DNA from: Poronia punctata
Taxonomy: Eukaryota; Ascomycota; Sordariomycetes; Xylariales; Xylariaceae
Reading direction: 5' to 3'
DNA: 48,501 bases
NCBI GenBank assembly: GCA_022579005.1
Contig: MU401705.1
Coordinates: 1-48,501 of the forward strand
Part shown: one piece after another, positions 25,701-36,853 of the stretch
Position numbering within the stretch: the first letter of the stretch is position 1
Layout of the letters: each line of letters begins with the position of its first letter
Notes under the pieces: generated by a model
The model's input: only the letters and a program-made list of their open reading frames with translations
The model's database searches: none
Told to the model about the DNA's origin: nothing
Program-made: the position numbers and the translations under genes

Positions 25701-27860
25701 ACCGAGGCAAAGTCATGCCTAGCTTGTCTTGTTGTGGTTCTCGTGCATCATCGGCGCATGTACCCAACATTACGAATACTTACGCCTTGGTGGGTAGACT
25801 TGGACACGGCAGACACACGGGGCGTAGCAACACATTTAGAGCGCCCAAAAACATAGTACGTGGTTGATATACTTGGAAGTCAAGGCATACTAATTGAAGA
25901 TAGTTGAAGATAGTAGGGTATGCATATTAATTCTTACCGTTGAACTGAATCTATCTTTCGAACATTTACCCCTTGGAGAGACGGGCACTTGGACTCTTCG
26001 TTACCGTCATGGTTGGAGGGGCTATCTCAAGGCCAACCCTTGAATTGTGAAACCTTATTATGGGCTTGTGGCCTGACGCCGATACCGATCAAGATTAGGA
26101 TTGCCGGATTCCTGTGTGCAAAGTTGCGCAGGAGCAGCAGAGCAGCAAGGGCGACAACTTGGACCAGGTTAGGTAGGTAATACGTGTAGGAAGAGGTACC
26201 CCTATCTGATATTGTGCCATATCCTCATCTTGCCAAAACCCAATCAGATTCTGCAAGGCTGGAATGCTGTTTTGGATCGCATAGCGTCATTTGCCAGTAC
26301 TACCCCTTTTAGCTTAGATAGTTCCGCCAAGAACTCAACTACGTGCTCTCTATCGCCCTGGGCTTGCTAGCGTTTTTCGTAGGTGACCCCAATAGCCCCC
26401 CGCTGAAGTTTCCGGGTACCTCTTCGGTGAATACACACCTCCCAAATACCCAAAGCGGGTACGTCGGTACCTATCTACATACTTCCTACCTTATCCACCC
26501 TGCGATATTCTTTATTCACCCCACCTTTGAACGCGGACATACGGTATTTTAGGAAATTATACGATACAGCAGTGTCATACCTATCCCAGGTGCCCAGCCC
26601 AGAACGACTGCTTTGTGAGCCCGCTGCTTTGTTTGTTGGTCTGTGTAAGTGAAACTAACTGGCTGCTTATGCCATTTGTTTTTCTCCAACTCTCCATGGG
26701 AGACCCTGGCGTTTTGTGTTCAATTATCAAATACGTGACCATTATCTAGATCCATTGTTATTCTAACATCTTGAAATGCCCATTATTTGGTAAATCCATT
26801 TTTACCACATATCTTACACACACAACGTCAAATGGGTGTTGTCAAAGATTGGAGGAGGGGAACTTTCGCATTGCCTTATGCCTTTCAGGTACACGTATAC
26901 GGTTATGTCACCAGGGAGGTACGTAGGTCTATCTTTTTGGCCCTTCAATTTCCCGTAGTCGCCTCTACCAGGGCTAATCTACATTAGCATTTCTTAGGCA
27001 CCTACAGTAGATACGGCTAGGTCCCTTCGTGCTAGACAATAGGCTCCAGGCTAACCCAATCGCTGATAATTTCCAACCCTGTCACCCTGTCAAGAGGTTC
27101 TGAGGTCCTGCCCTGCCCGCCCGGCTGCGCTCAGTAACCCAAGTACCTATCCACACCGCATTTCTCCAGGTTGGGCCAGAGTCAGCCAGTCATTGCTTCG
27201 ATCTTAATTTTGAGAGGGCCCCTCTTATTTTTTCCCATGATTTTTTTTTCCCTGTCCTTTACGGCGCACCAAGGCAAGAGAGGTACTGTTGCTAGTAATA
27301 GAAAAGCCGCCTGCGCGCTCTCAATACCTCCCTAGCAGTGTTTACTCATCTCTCTTTCAGTATACTGATCTCATATCACGACTCAGGCAGTACGTTGCAC
27401 AACAGGTCACAACGACTATCGGGAACCAAATCTTTGTTGCAGGCAATTATTAAAAACACATACAGTGTCTAACTAGCAACGACAATACTCACAACCATTG
27501 CTGTTGCCGTTTACCTACTCGTACTCGACAGCACGCTCATCTCCTATCATCATTACCCATACAAATTACCTATATGCCCCAGGCCAAAGAGAGTGTCTCC
27601 TACCCAAGCGCACTTTTTCTTGGGTCGCGATCCATTTCCTCGCTGTGGTGAAGCACATTGCCACACAGACAGGTGACACTCTTGTTGTCACTTTGGCCTT
27701 TTGGCCTGCCATTTCATTTCTCGGAAAAACATTTTAGATTCTATATAGCCTTGGCAGAGACCGTCCAACTGTTGTGACGAAGACTCCGACCACGCATTAG
27801 CTTTTCCATTCGGACTCTTCCCGCCCATCGCCAATCCAGCCATATTCAGCTGGATAGACG
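10703..27860. other. About 17 kb of intergenic DNA with no gene supported
   Basis: No reading frame shows a recognisable domain or a plausible exon chain. The longest ATG-to-stop frames are about 100-160 codons, with no codon or domain support. Composition is ordinary, unlike the A+T-rich block at the right end. It holds dispersed TACCTA/TAGGTA and TACTCGTA words, a short 11-bp tandem repeat at 12861-12891 and a few C or T runs. Non-coding RNAs or lineage-specific small genes cannot be excluded by eye. Confidence 0.55.
12861..12891. repeat. Short tandem repeat, unit CACCGACCATC
   Basis: An 11-bp unit repeated about 2.8 times without spacers. It is a minisatellite fragment. Confidence 0.9.
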
Positions 27861-27863
27861 AGG

Positions 27864-27870
27864 TATATAA
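27864..27870 (+). promoter_or_regulatory. TATA-like box upstream of the phospholipase C gene
   Basis: TATATAA lies about 760 bases before the PLC start codon. If used, it implies a long leader. The leader is C/T-rich (about 28160-28620), contains an ATG-initiated upstream frame of 95 codons (28059-28346) and a candidate leader intron (28420-28475, GTAAGG..CTCAG). All of this is inference from position and words. Confidence 0.3.
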
Positions 27871-28627
27871 GAGGCGACGACCCAGGAGGTCACCAGTGAA
27901 AGGGCTTCTTGAGACCCTTTTAACCATTATTGCGTTCTGCAGTGGCTGCGGCGTCCTATATCAGCTCCGGCAGCTGCATTGTTTGGAACCATTGGAATTG
28001 GGGCCCCAAGGCTTAGAGAAAATCCCCCAACTTTGCATGCCCCAAATCAGCGACTTGCATGCTGCTACCTGCCACCTCATCCTCGAGCTATTGTAACATC
28101 GGCCCATCGTCCTCCCATCCAGGTCCTGGTCAGTGGTCACCGTACTGCTTTTCTGCTGCACGCCAGTCGACTGTTCTTCCTCCCCAGAGACTTAGACCTC
28201 CCCCCCCCCCTGCAGTACCTGGACGTACCTTTTGTCGAGGTCTTGTACCCAGGACGGCCCTGTACTTCGATCTTGGAAAGCCAACCCTTGCAGGTGCAGT
28301 CTCCCGTCAACATCCTGGACCGCAGGGAGATGGTCTACAGCCTTGAACCCGCTCTAGGTTAATAACAATAACAAGCCCTTCCCAAGCCTTTCCTAGCCCT
28401 CCCCAAGTTCTGCGCTCACGTAAGGAACTTCTGTCTCACCTTACTACCCGGGTCCTCCACCATTGCCTGTCTCAGCCCTCCCGGGGGGGTGAATTGATAA
28501 CGAGATTACCCAAGAAAGATGAAGTCGACAATACCGGCCGTCGCTTCATAATTATTACCTCCCTGGTCTCTCCTATTCCCGCGCCTGACGGCCTTCTCCT
28601 CCACACCTATTTCTCATCCTGGACGCC

Positions 28628-31600
28628 ATGTCCTCGACCACAAACCCTGCACGCCCCAGGTCAAAGAGCCATGTCACCACTGGAACACCAGTAGTGCCTG
28701 GCCAGGGGTTGGCCTTGCGGACGACGCGTCCCAACTATATCCAGACCACCCAGCAACCTAATATGCAGCCTCCCAGATTACCTTCCTCGGCTATAAGTGC
28801 CCCAACCTTAGCATCACTACTGTACAACGGGTCTCCTTCGTCAATGTCCCCAAACGGTTCCACCTTGCCTATAAGCAGCTCTCTGCAACAATCCCCTGAT
28901 CTTTTCCGTGACCGTGATGTCGAAATATTCCCTCCGCCACCGCCTCTTCACCTAGGCGACCCCATTATTGCCCCCAGGCCGAGTCTCAACTCCATTGGCC
29001 CTACCACAGCCAACGGAAGTAATGGTGCCATGGCTGATGTTATGAACCCAAGTTCCGGCGGAGGAGTGGGGTTGATCAGGCGGTTTTCGAACAAGTTCAA
29101 GGCACGGCGACAGTCAGCTGCCGCCCCTAATAGTCGAGATGTGAGCCTCGGTCCCGGTATTCTTAGACGAAGGAGCGACAGCACCAACGCGGCACCCCCT
29201 GACGCTGTTATCATGACCGACTCCGACGAAGACGTACATGAGGAGGTCGACGAGATGGCGGGCGGCAACGATGCGCCCGCGAGAGAGCCTTCAAGTGGTA
29301 GCAGTGCCCCTTCTGTTGCCGGATCTTGCCATGATGCCCCCGAAGGTCCGATGGTGCCTCGTGCGCTCATCAAGGGAACGATGCTATCCAAAATCTCCAA
29401 AAAGAGAAAATACAAGCGGATGCTCTTCACACTCGAATCCAGCGCAGGCAAGATCGTGTGGGATAAAGGCCGGTCTCTAAAGTGCCTCTATATCGACGAC
29501 ATCAAAGACATCCGAATAGGATCTGACACTCGGCAGTACCGCCTGGACTACGGTATCTCTGACAGTGAAGAGGGCCGTTTCTTTACCATATTCTACGCCT
29601 CGCCGAATAACTCGAGGAGCAAACAGATGCATCTTATCGCCGATGACGAGGAGACGTTCACTCAATGGGTGACGGCCTTGGACTCTATATCCAAACACCG
29701 CGAACTTCACATGGCGTCGCTAATGGCCTTTAACGAGAGTGCCGTCCGGAGATTCTGGTCTGCCGAGATGGCAAAACATTTCGACAACAAGCCGCACGCT
29801 ATCGCGGAAGAGAAGATCGATTTCCTAGGTGTCGAACGGGTGTGTCGCAACCTACACATACACATGGCACAGAAGGACCTGAAGGCCAGATTCGCATCAG
29901 CTGCTACGACTAACCCAAATCAGTTGGATTATACTGAATTCCAGGCTTTCATCCGCGAAATGAAGAAGCGAAAGGACGTGAGACCTATCTATCGGTCAAT
30001 CGCTTTAGACCTGGCCAGGGGCATCACGTGGACGGAATTCAGTGCTTTCCTTCGCGACGTCCAAGGCGAAGACGTCGATAACAACCTCGAGTATTGGGCC
30101 ATGAGGTTCATTCGCCACGCCCTGCGGAACAAGCCCAAAGAGACATCCATACCGTGGCTCTTAAACCTGGATTCGATAACTATGAATGAAGAGGCGTTCG
30201 CTGCCTACCTAGTCTCCAAAGACAACGACCATCTTCAACGCGCTCCTGTCGACCATGTGCTCGATCGCCCCGTCAACGAATACTTCATATCTAGTTCCCA
30301 TAATACATATCTTATTGGCCGGCAAGTTGCCGACGTATCTTCCGTGGAAGGCTACATCATGACATTACTCAGGGGTTGCCGCAGCGTCGAGGTTGACTGT
30401 TGGGATGGATCTGATGGGCAACCGGTGGTCAAGCACGGGCGTGCGCTCACTAACGCCATCTCCTTTCGCGAGGTCATCACCACGATAAACAAATATGCCT
30501 TTGTTATCAGCCGCTTTCCTCTTTGGGTCTCTCTCGAGGTCCACTGCAACGCAGCACAACAAGAGATCATGGCGGAAACCATGAAGGAGATATTCGGCCC
30601 CCGACTTGTCACCTCACCTTTAGATCCATCTGAGGATAAGCTTCCGTCTCCTTCGGAGCTGAAGGACCGCATCTTGATCAAGGTGAAAGGGACGCATCCT
30701 ACACACCAGCAACGCAATGGCAACGAGGTGAACGGTCGACGGCGTGGAAACAGCCTTACTTCGCCCTTCTCTAAACCCGTGGCTTTAGATAACGGAAATA
30801 TTCCGGCCCAATACCTGGCTTCTAGTCCACTACTAGGCCCGGCTCAGCAGTCCCGCCGTGTCATAGGGAAACGGGTTGACACCATAACGGAGGGCGAGGT
30901 ACACGGTGCTGCCAGTAGCAGTACCAGCGATTGTGACACGGAAGAGGAGAGCGCCAAGCGGAAAACTAGCAAGATCGTCAAGGCCTTGGGTGATCTTGGT
31001 GTCTATTGCAGTGGAGTGAAGTTTCAGAGTTTCGACTCCCTTGACTGTAGGAAGTGGAACCATATCTTGTCCTTCATGGAAGGGACATTCAGAAAACACT
31101 CCAAGGCACCAGAGTCCAAGAAGAAGCTTGTGCGACACAATATGCGTTATATGATGCGGGTCTATCCGCAATACTCTCGCCTTGCGTCGGATAATTTCAA
31201 CCCACTGATGTATTGGCGGAAAGGTGTCCAGATGGCCGCGCTCAACTGGCAGACGTTTGATCTGGGAATGCAGCTGAACCAAGCCATGTTCGCTGGCGGG
31301 CCGGACCAATCCGGCTACGTGCTGAAGCCCGAGTCGATGCGAACGATCCGAATCCTGCCCGGTGGTCTTCCGGATGGGGCTGATGGCAAGCTAGAGCGGC
31401 AAAACATGACGTTCAGCATCGACATCATCTCGGCTCAGCGGCTGATGCGCCCCGCCTCGTTGCCCCCAAACCGCGTCATCGACCCGTATGTCGAAATGGA
31501 AGTCTTCCACGCCAACGACAAGAGAGACAAGCACGACAGTACCAACGGCATGATTATCCAAACAGACACGCCAGGCAAGTTCAGGACCAGGGTGGTCAAG

Positions 31601-32017
31601 GAGAACGGCTTCGACCCCGAGTTCAACTGCATCGCCGACTGCAAGGTTACTACGAAATACCCCGAACTGGTCTTTGTGAAATTCAGCGTCAAGTTATCGT
31701 CGGATGGAGATAACATCAGCAACCGCAATCCTACCGTGGCTACATACACGGTCAAGCTGAGCAACCTCAAGCAGGGTTATCGCACTCTGCCATTATGGGA
31801 CTCTAACGGAGACCAATTTTTATTTTCGACGTTATTCTGCCGCATCAGAATTCAACCGGCGACTAGCATCTACATACCAAACCCTGAAGTGGTGGATTCG
31901 TCTGTTGGCAAGCTGAAAAACATGAGCAAGAACGTGTTCAACCGGTCGAATACCGTCAGCAAAAACAGTTTCGAAAAGACCAGTCTAGATAGTGGCTACG
32001 CAGAGTCACCATCTTAG
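28628..32017 (+). CDS. plc1: Phosphoinositide-specific phospholipase C, 1129 aa
   Basis: Hydrolyses phosphatidylinositol 4,5-bisphosphate to inositol trisphosphate and diacylglycerol at the membrane, Ca2+-dependently. One uninterrupted frame with a good ATG context (GCCATGT). Order: disordered N-terminus (1-240), PH (about 245-362), degenerate EF-hand region (about 370-480), X box (about 540-690), variable linker with an acidic Ser-rich part (about 690-778), Y box (about 780-905), C2 (about 927-1077) and a Ser-rich tail. Catalytic residues are visible: His558 in SSHNTY, Glu588 and Asp590 in VEVDCWDG, His603 in KHGRALT, Glu637 in SLEVHC. The offsets +30, +32, +45 and +79 from the first His equal those of rat PLC-delta1, which argues for an active enzyme. 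It is longer than yeast Plc1 because of the N-terminal extension and tail. The EF-hand loops lack a full set of Ca2+ ligands. The symbol reflects the family name. Confidence 0.95.
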   Translation: MSSTTNPARPRSKSHVTTGTPVVPGQGLALRTTRPNYIQTTQQPNMQPPRLPSSAISAPTLASLLYNGSPSSMSPNGSTLPISSSLQQSPDLFRDRDVEIFPPPPPLHLGDPIIAPRPSLNSIGPTTANGSNGAMADVMNPSSGGGVGLIRRFSNKFKARRQSAAAPNSRDVSLGPGILRRRSDSTNAAPPDAVIMTDSDEDVHEEVDEMAGGNDAPAREPSSGSSAPSVAGSCHDAPEGPMVPRALIKGTMLSKISKKRKYKRMLFTLESSAGKIVWDKGRSLKCLYIDDIKDIRIGSDTRQYRLDYGISDSEEGRFFTIFYASPNNSRSKQMHLIADDEETFTQWVTALDSISKHRELHMASLMAFNESAVRRFWSAEMAKHFDNKPHAIAEEKIDFLGVERVCRNLHIHMAQKDLKARFASAATTNPNQLDYTEFQAFIREMKKRKDVRPIYRSIALDLARGITWTEFSAFLRDVQGEDVDNNLEYWAMRFIRHALRNKPKETSIPWLLNLDSITMNEEAFAAYLVSKDNDHLQRAPVDHVLDRPVNEYFISSSHNTYLIGRQVADVSSVEGYIMTLLRGCRSVEVDCWDGSDGQPVVKHGRALTNAISFREVITTINKYAFVISRFPLWVSLEVHCNAAQQEIMAETMKEIFGPRLVTSPLDPSEDKLPSPSELKDRILIKVKGTHPTHQQRNGNEVNGRRRGNSLTSPFSKPVALDNGNIPAQYLASSPLLGPAQQSRRVIGKRVDTITEGEVHGAASSSTSDCDTEEESAKRKTSKIVKALGDLGVYCSGVKFQSFDSLDCRKWNHILSFMEGTFRKHSKAPESKKKLVRHNMRYMMRVYPQYSRLASDNFNPLMYWRKGVQMAALNWQTFDLGMQLNQAMFAGGPDQSGYVLKPESMRTIRILPGGLPDGADGKLERQNMTFSIDIISAQRLMRPASLPPNRVIDPYVEMEVFHANDKRDKHDSTNGMIIQTDTPGKFRTRVVKENGFDPEFNCIADCKVTTKYPELVFVKFSVKLSSDGDNISNRNPTVATYTVKLSNLKQGYRTLPLWDSNGDQFLFSTLFCRIRIQPATSIYIPNPEVVDSSVGKLKNMSKNVFNRSNTVSKNSFEKTSLDSGYAESPS

Positions 32018-33760
32018 GTCGACTTGAAATCGGCTATCTGAAAGAACGACAGAAGAACAACAGAAAAATTACAGCGGGGAGGGAAACCACCCTCCTCTGA
32101 TTGAATAGCATCGGACGTGTACCAACATAGCAACCCGTCTTTTGGTGTATTTCTGCACAGGCGCGCAAACGTTGTCCAAAACGAACATGTCGGTTGAATT
32201 ACGTCTCCAGTGGAATACCCCATGGGAAACAAAACATCGGTCAGGCGTAGAAGGCATTTGGACTCATTTTCTATTTGATTTATTTCGGGGATTATTACGA
32301 AGCGTTCATGTATTTCACGTATCTTCCACCATTGGCGACATAGCGCAGAGGAGCATCAATCTGGTGTTGGAGGGTTTTCACACATATAGAATGGGAAATG
32401 ACAAAAAAAGGTATGGCGTACCCATTTTGGCGGGGAATAGGCAGGACCCTATTCCCTGGATGAATACTACCAAACACCGTTCCGGCCATGGTACGGTTCT
32501 GAAGTCGGACATTTTTGCTCACATGGAGATTTGCTCTGGGCGTGCCCTTGGAGGGTCTTTGTTGAGCTTGGCCTCATCAGAGGCTACACACGGGCACTAC
32601 GTCATTGGGTCAAGGCAGGAGTTGGAGGAGACATTCGAATGAATGTTCATGATGGTGCAGGCACAAGGGAGGTAGAACCAAGGCTTGGCCTATACCTGAT
32701 GTATTGACCTCTGTTGACTATAGTCGACTTGTTCTCCAATATCTACGTCAAATACATGACCAGCTTATGATGGAACCTACCTGCTCATATCTTATTTGAT
32801 ATTCGCAGCCTTGTGTGTGTCGACTTTTTGGTTTAAACTCGCACCTCCATGTATTCTTATTGTAACGCCCACGGGCACATTGTACATACTTCTCACCCCC
32901 TGTGTGCTATATACCTAGGCCCCTAGCCTACTCTCTGTTACCTAGACTGAATTCGGGATTGAAACACGACCCGACACTCTGGGAATCTTGCCCCAAATGA
33001 CGACTAAGCGAACCTCGGGGGATTTTGAAGTAGCAGCCCCATTTCCGACTGAATTGTGCCAAGAGCTAACCTAGGCTCTTGCAGGGCATGTATTGTATAC
33101 CTTTGTCCTTTTGTTTTTCCTCCCCATCTACTTGTCCCCCTGTCTTCGCATACTCGGGAGAAGGTCGAGGCGAGAATGGGCCGAAATATGCCGATCTCGA
33201 TTTTTGCCCTTTTCTGGAACTCCGCATGGCTGCAGATTAGGTAGGTTTAGGTTGTTCAGAATTGTTTTCGCTCGCCGCAGGACGGGATTCACCTTGCTAG
33301 ACTAAGTACCTACCTAGTCACAAGTTTTACTTGTATGTGTATGTATGTACCAAGTCAAGTCATCATGTGGTTTTAGGTGGTTGAAAAATGTCATACTGTG
33401 TATGCATTCCCTTGCCTTGCTTATGATCGACGTTTTCTATTTCAGGGCATGTATAATAGGTGTGTGTGTAGAATAGATGACTGGGAATTGATTGCGGTAT
33501 TATGGGAGGTGGATGTAAAATGTGAGCAAATCCGAGGATGTACGTGTATGTAGGTGTATGCATGAGAGCAATCTTAAGCCTGGGATATCCATCTATCTAA
33601 CCTACATCATACTCGTACATGCTTAAGGGGCTCGATACTACCTACCTAGTAAAAACAATTGCTTGGTGCTTTGAAAGTTGAACTCGTACCTTTGGAATTA
33701 CTCCAGATTTATGACCAGGTAGAATTTACTGTGCAAGCCCCATCACCGCCACACATGTTC

Positions 33761-33788
33761 CCTTCCTTCCTTCCTTCCTTCCTTCCTT
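33761..33788. repeat. (CCTT)n microsatellite
   Basis: Six to seven tandem CCTT units, seen directly. Confidence 0.95.
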
Positions 33789-33854
33789 TCCCCTCCCCCA
33801 AGCTACAAAAGGTAAAAGTACTCGTATCTACTCGTAGGTTTATGTGTAAGTAAG

Positions 33855-33872
33855 TAGGTAGGTACCTACCTA
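33855..33872. repeat. 18-bp perfect palindrome built from TAGGTA/TACCTA
   Basis: TAGGTAGGTACCTACCTA equals its own reverse complement. It is the longest clean case I found of the TAGGTA-type word that recurs in all the non-coding stretches. Confidence 0.9.
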
Positions 33873-34051
33873 GGTATACAGTTTGAAGACGCGGCGCACC
33901 GAGGAAAAGAGGTCGAGAAAGGAGACAAGAATCAAGGATGTAACACTGTGTATGGTCAAGTCCAAGCTTGACGGCGTCTAACAAGTTACAAGTTTACAAG
34001 TGACAAGTGGTGAAACAGAAGCGAAGGCGCAATTTCCTTTTTGACAAGATG

Positions 34052-34077
34052 CATACATACATACATACATACATACC
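34052..34077. repeat. (CATA)n microsatellite
   Basis: About six tandem CATA units, seen directly. Confidence 0.95.
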
Positions 34078-34817
34078 TGTACGTTTAAGTGTAAGTGTAA
34101 GGTGGTAAGCAATCATACCTGTACGGTGTTGCTGCATCCGCCTCCCTGCCCCTGCCTGCCTGCCTGCCTGCTGACTGACTTGACACTTTTGGCTCACCTC
34201 ATGCTGTGACACTCTGACGCTTATTCCTGACCTAGGTGAGCGGAGAAAAGGAATAAGCTTACATGTTATGTATGACCCATGCAATTTTCCATCGATATTT
34301 TCTAGGTTACCTGGTGGTTAAGAGCAAGAGATAATTTGAAAGAGATATGTAGGTTAGGTAAAGTAGCTAAAACATGAGATACAATGCGTGTGTATGTACG
34401 AGTATAGCAAGGTACATGGCATTTTTAGTGCTCACCTTTAGACTAAGTACCCAGGCACACAGGTAGGTATACGGCGTATTCAGTAAAAGTATCCACACAA
34501 CTCTCTGGATTTATCTAGCCATGCATTCAATCCATGGATTATGATGACCTATGTTTCGTGCGTTTTTTTTTTTCTCTTTCCTCCCTCTTTACGTTAGATG
34601 TAAGTGTTAATTACGTACTTGCTGAGTTTGACGGGGTCCTCCGCTTTGGAATTATATAAATAGACAGGGGCCGGCCCGCTATCGCTGGCGCTGGTGTTGG
34701 TGTTGGCGCTACGTATCGGTGCTGTAGGTACTTACTTTACCAAGAGCACAACAACCTGCATAGACTGGTAATTTCCTATGGGAATTGGATTGTTGCCCTT
34801 GGTCTGATTAAATTAGG

Positions 34818-34840
34818 GTAGGTACCTACTCGTACGAGTA
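34818..34840. repeat. Two overlapping perfect palindromes
   Basis: GTAGGTACCTAC (34818-34829) and TACTCGTACGAGTA (34827-34840) are each self-complementary and share three bases. They combine the two dispersed words of this window, TAGGTA and TACTCGTA. Confidence 0.9.
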
Positions 34841-35647
34841 CAAATGCTTTTAAAGGTACGCGGCATTGCTTATCCCGACTGGTCTCTTGTAATTATCTTC
34901 TGCCCCTGTTTACGGCAACGGACACTAGCATTTATTTACGCAGCAACAGTAGGTACTTGTTGACCTGTCAAACCTAAACCTGTCAAAAGGCACCATACAT
35001 CCCCGATATATAAAGCCGAAATCGGTGCTAATGATGTATGTCTCACGTCTTATTGCCTTTCTCTGTAAGAGTAACTGCATTAGATGTCTAAGGTAGGTGG
35101 GTAGGTTAGGTAGTACTCATCTACAGTAAATACTTACGAGTAGACAAGGGGAGCGGATTGGGGGGGGCAAGGTGATGGATGACCCACGGTCTGCATTTTG
35201 CTGGGTCGCCAATAATAAACCCCCCAGGAACCCGGGAACCACGTTGTCGGGTTACTTCCTTCCCCCCCTCCCTCCCTTGTCAGTCACTGCCACACACCCA
35301 CCTTTGCCAGCCCTCTCTCTTTTCTCTCTCTCATCGTTACACACCCCGCCCCAAAGGAGAAATAGGTGCAGCTTTTTACCTACAGTAGCAGGTATGTAAG
35401 GTAGGTAAGTAGTTCTTGGAAGGCTTGGATTTTACCTAACTTGGTCTAGTTTACATGTAGAATACACCGTAAAAACATGCTCATACGTGTATTTCTCGTG
35501 TTTCTCCAATTCTCCTGGCATAAGGATAAGGGTACCGTAAATCGTTGGAGATGGGCGATATCTTATGTACGTGTAGAACAAAAACAACACCCGGGTAGGT
35601 TGCTACTTATTCTTGGTTTTATGTATTTAATATCTATCAAGGAAGTC

Positions 35648-35672
35648 TTCTCTCTCTCTCTCTCTCTCTCTC
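35648..35672. repeat. (TC)n microsatellite
   Basis: About twelve TC units, seen directly. Confidence 0.95.
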
Positions 35673-36434
35673 CCTCCCCTCAATATGAAGCAGGAATATA
35701 CATATGTATATACATACCCAAAGATACATATCGCTGCTGCAGTCGGAGTCTAGTTTACCGTTTTAAATACCTACCAGGAAGAGCGCAGCCAAGAGCCAAG
35801 AACCAAAAGGAATTTCCCAAGCTGCTTTTAATCGCCTAGCACGAACACATCTAGCGCGTTGCCGAGAAAAGAGAAGAGAGAGCGCACGTAATCTTTTTGG
35901 ACTAATAAAGGCAAACACGACAAAACTATCCATTTAGTCTAGCTATCTACAAGTTTCGACTGTCTGTTGGGGGGGAAAAAAAGGAAGGAAAAAAACCCAG
36001 GGCGGAAAGGCGGAAAATTCCCCAACGGCTCATCTGTGCCGTTAACAACCCCGGATCGGTCTCCTTGCATACGATGATGAAAATGGCTGGGTTTTTCTCC
36101 GGGCCCCGCATTACAGGATTGCCCGCCCAGTCAGCCGCGACTAAATACCTTACCCGTTCGTACTTTGGAGTACCGACAGGGCGTACATACTTCTTTATCT
36201 GTGACATGTATGTGTAGGACATGTAGTATATCAAATGTTCCAGGGACTTTGAAGATACTAAGGTCACTTGATGGAGATAGGCTATCGAAGCTAACTCTCT
36301 CTACTACCTACTGACCAAGAGAGAGAGAGGGAGAGCTGAGGTTAAGACCTTTGATAACCGATACATATGTTCCAAGTAGGTGAGATAGGTAGACGTCAGG
36401 TCTAATTCCGACCCCTTTTGTCGTATATCAGGGG

Positions 36435-36458
36435 TATCTATCTATCTATCTATCTATC
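36435..36458. repeat. (ATCT)n microsatellite
   Basis: Six tandem ATCT units, seen directly. Confidence 0.95.
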
Positions 36459-36817
36459 CCTTGATCACCACTCTCTCGGATTCGGATACGATCAACTTGC
36501 ACAATTTAATTACGTGTACGTGTACAGGTGCCTCTCTCCTAATTACTAAGTATATATGATCACAATCTAACCTCGACATGTTATGCAAAACCTTCTCACC
36601 CTTTTTTTGGTTTGTTTTATTTTCCCGGGGGGCTTTTCCCCCCCCCCCATTAATATCCCCCCTTTAGTTTCAAGCTCATGTCATGTATGTATGTATCATT
36701 TGTTCATCTACCCCATCCCTTATTTCCTACCTACCCCAACACCAACAGTACCATATTCGTCGCCTTGCATTTAAGATCAGCTCCCAACATTGCATTTCTC
36801 ATTACGTACGACCGTAT

Positions 36818-36853
36818 AACAACAACAACGACGACAACAACAACAACAACAAC
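36818..36853. repeat. (AAC)n microsatellite with GAC interruptions
   Basis: A run of AAC/ACA triplets interrupted by two CGA-type triplets. It lies in non-coding DNA. Confidence 0.95.

Noticed and set aside
27979..28362. 127-codon frame upstream of PLC
   Set aside because: It starts at TTG and is the translation of a C/T-rich leader. It overlaps another frame of equal quality.
32142..32642. 166-codon frame just after the PLC gene
   Set aside because: It starts at TTG, has no domain, and lies in the expected 3' UTR.
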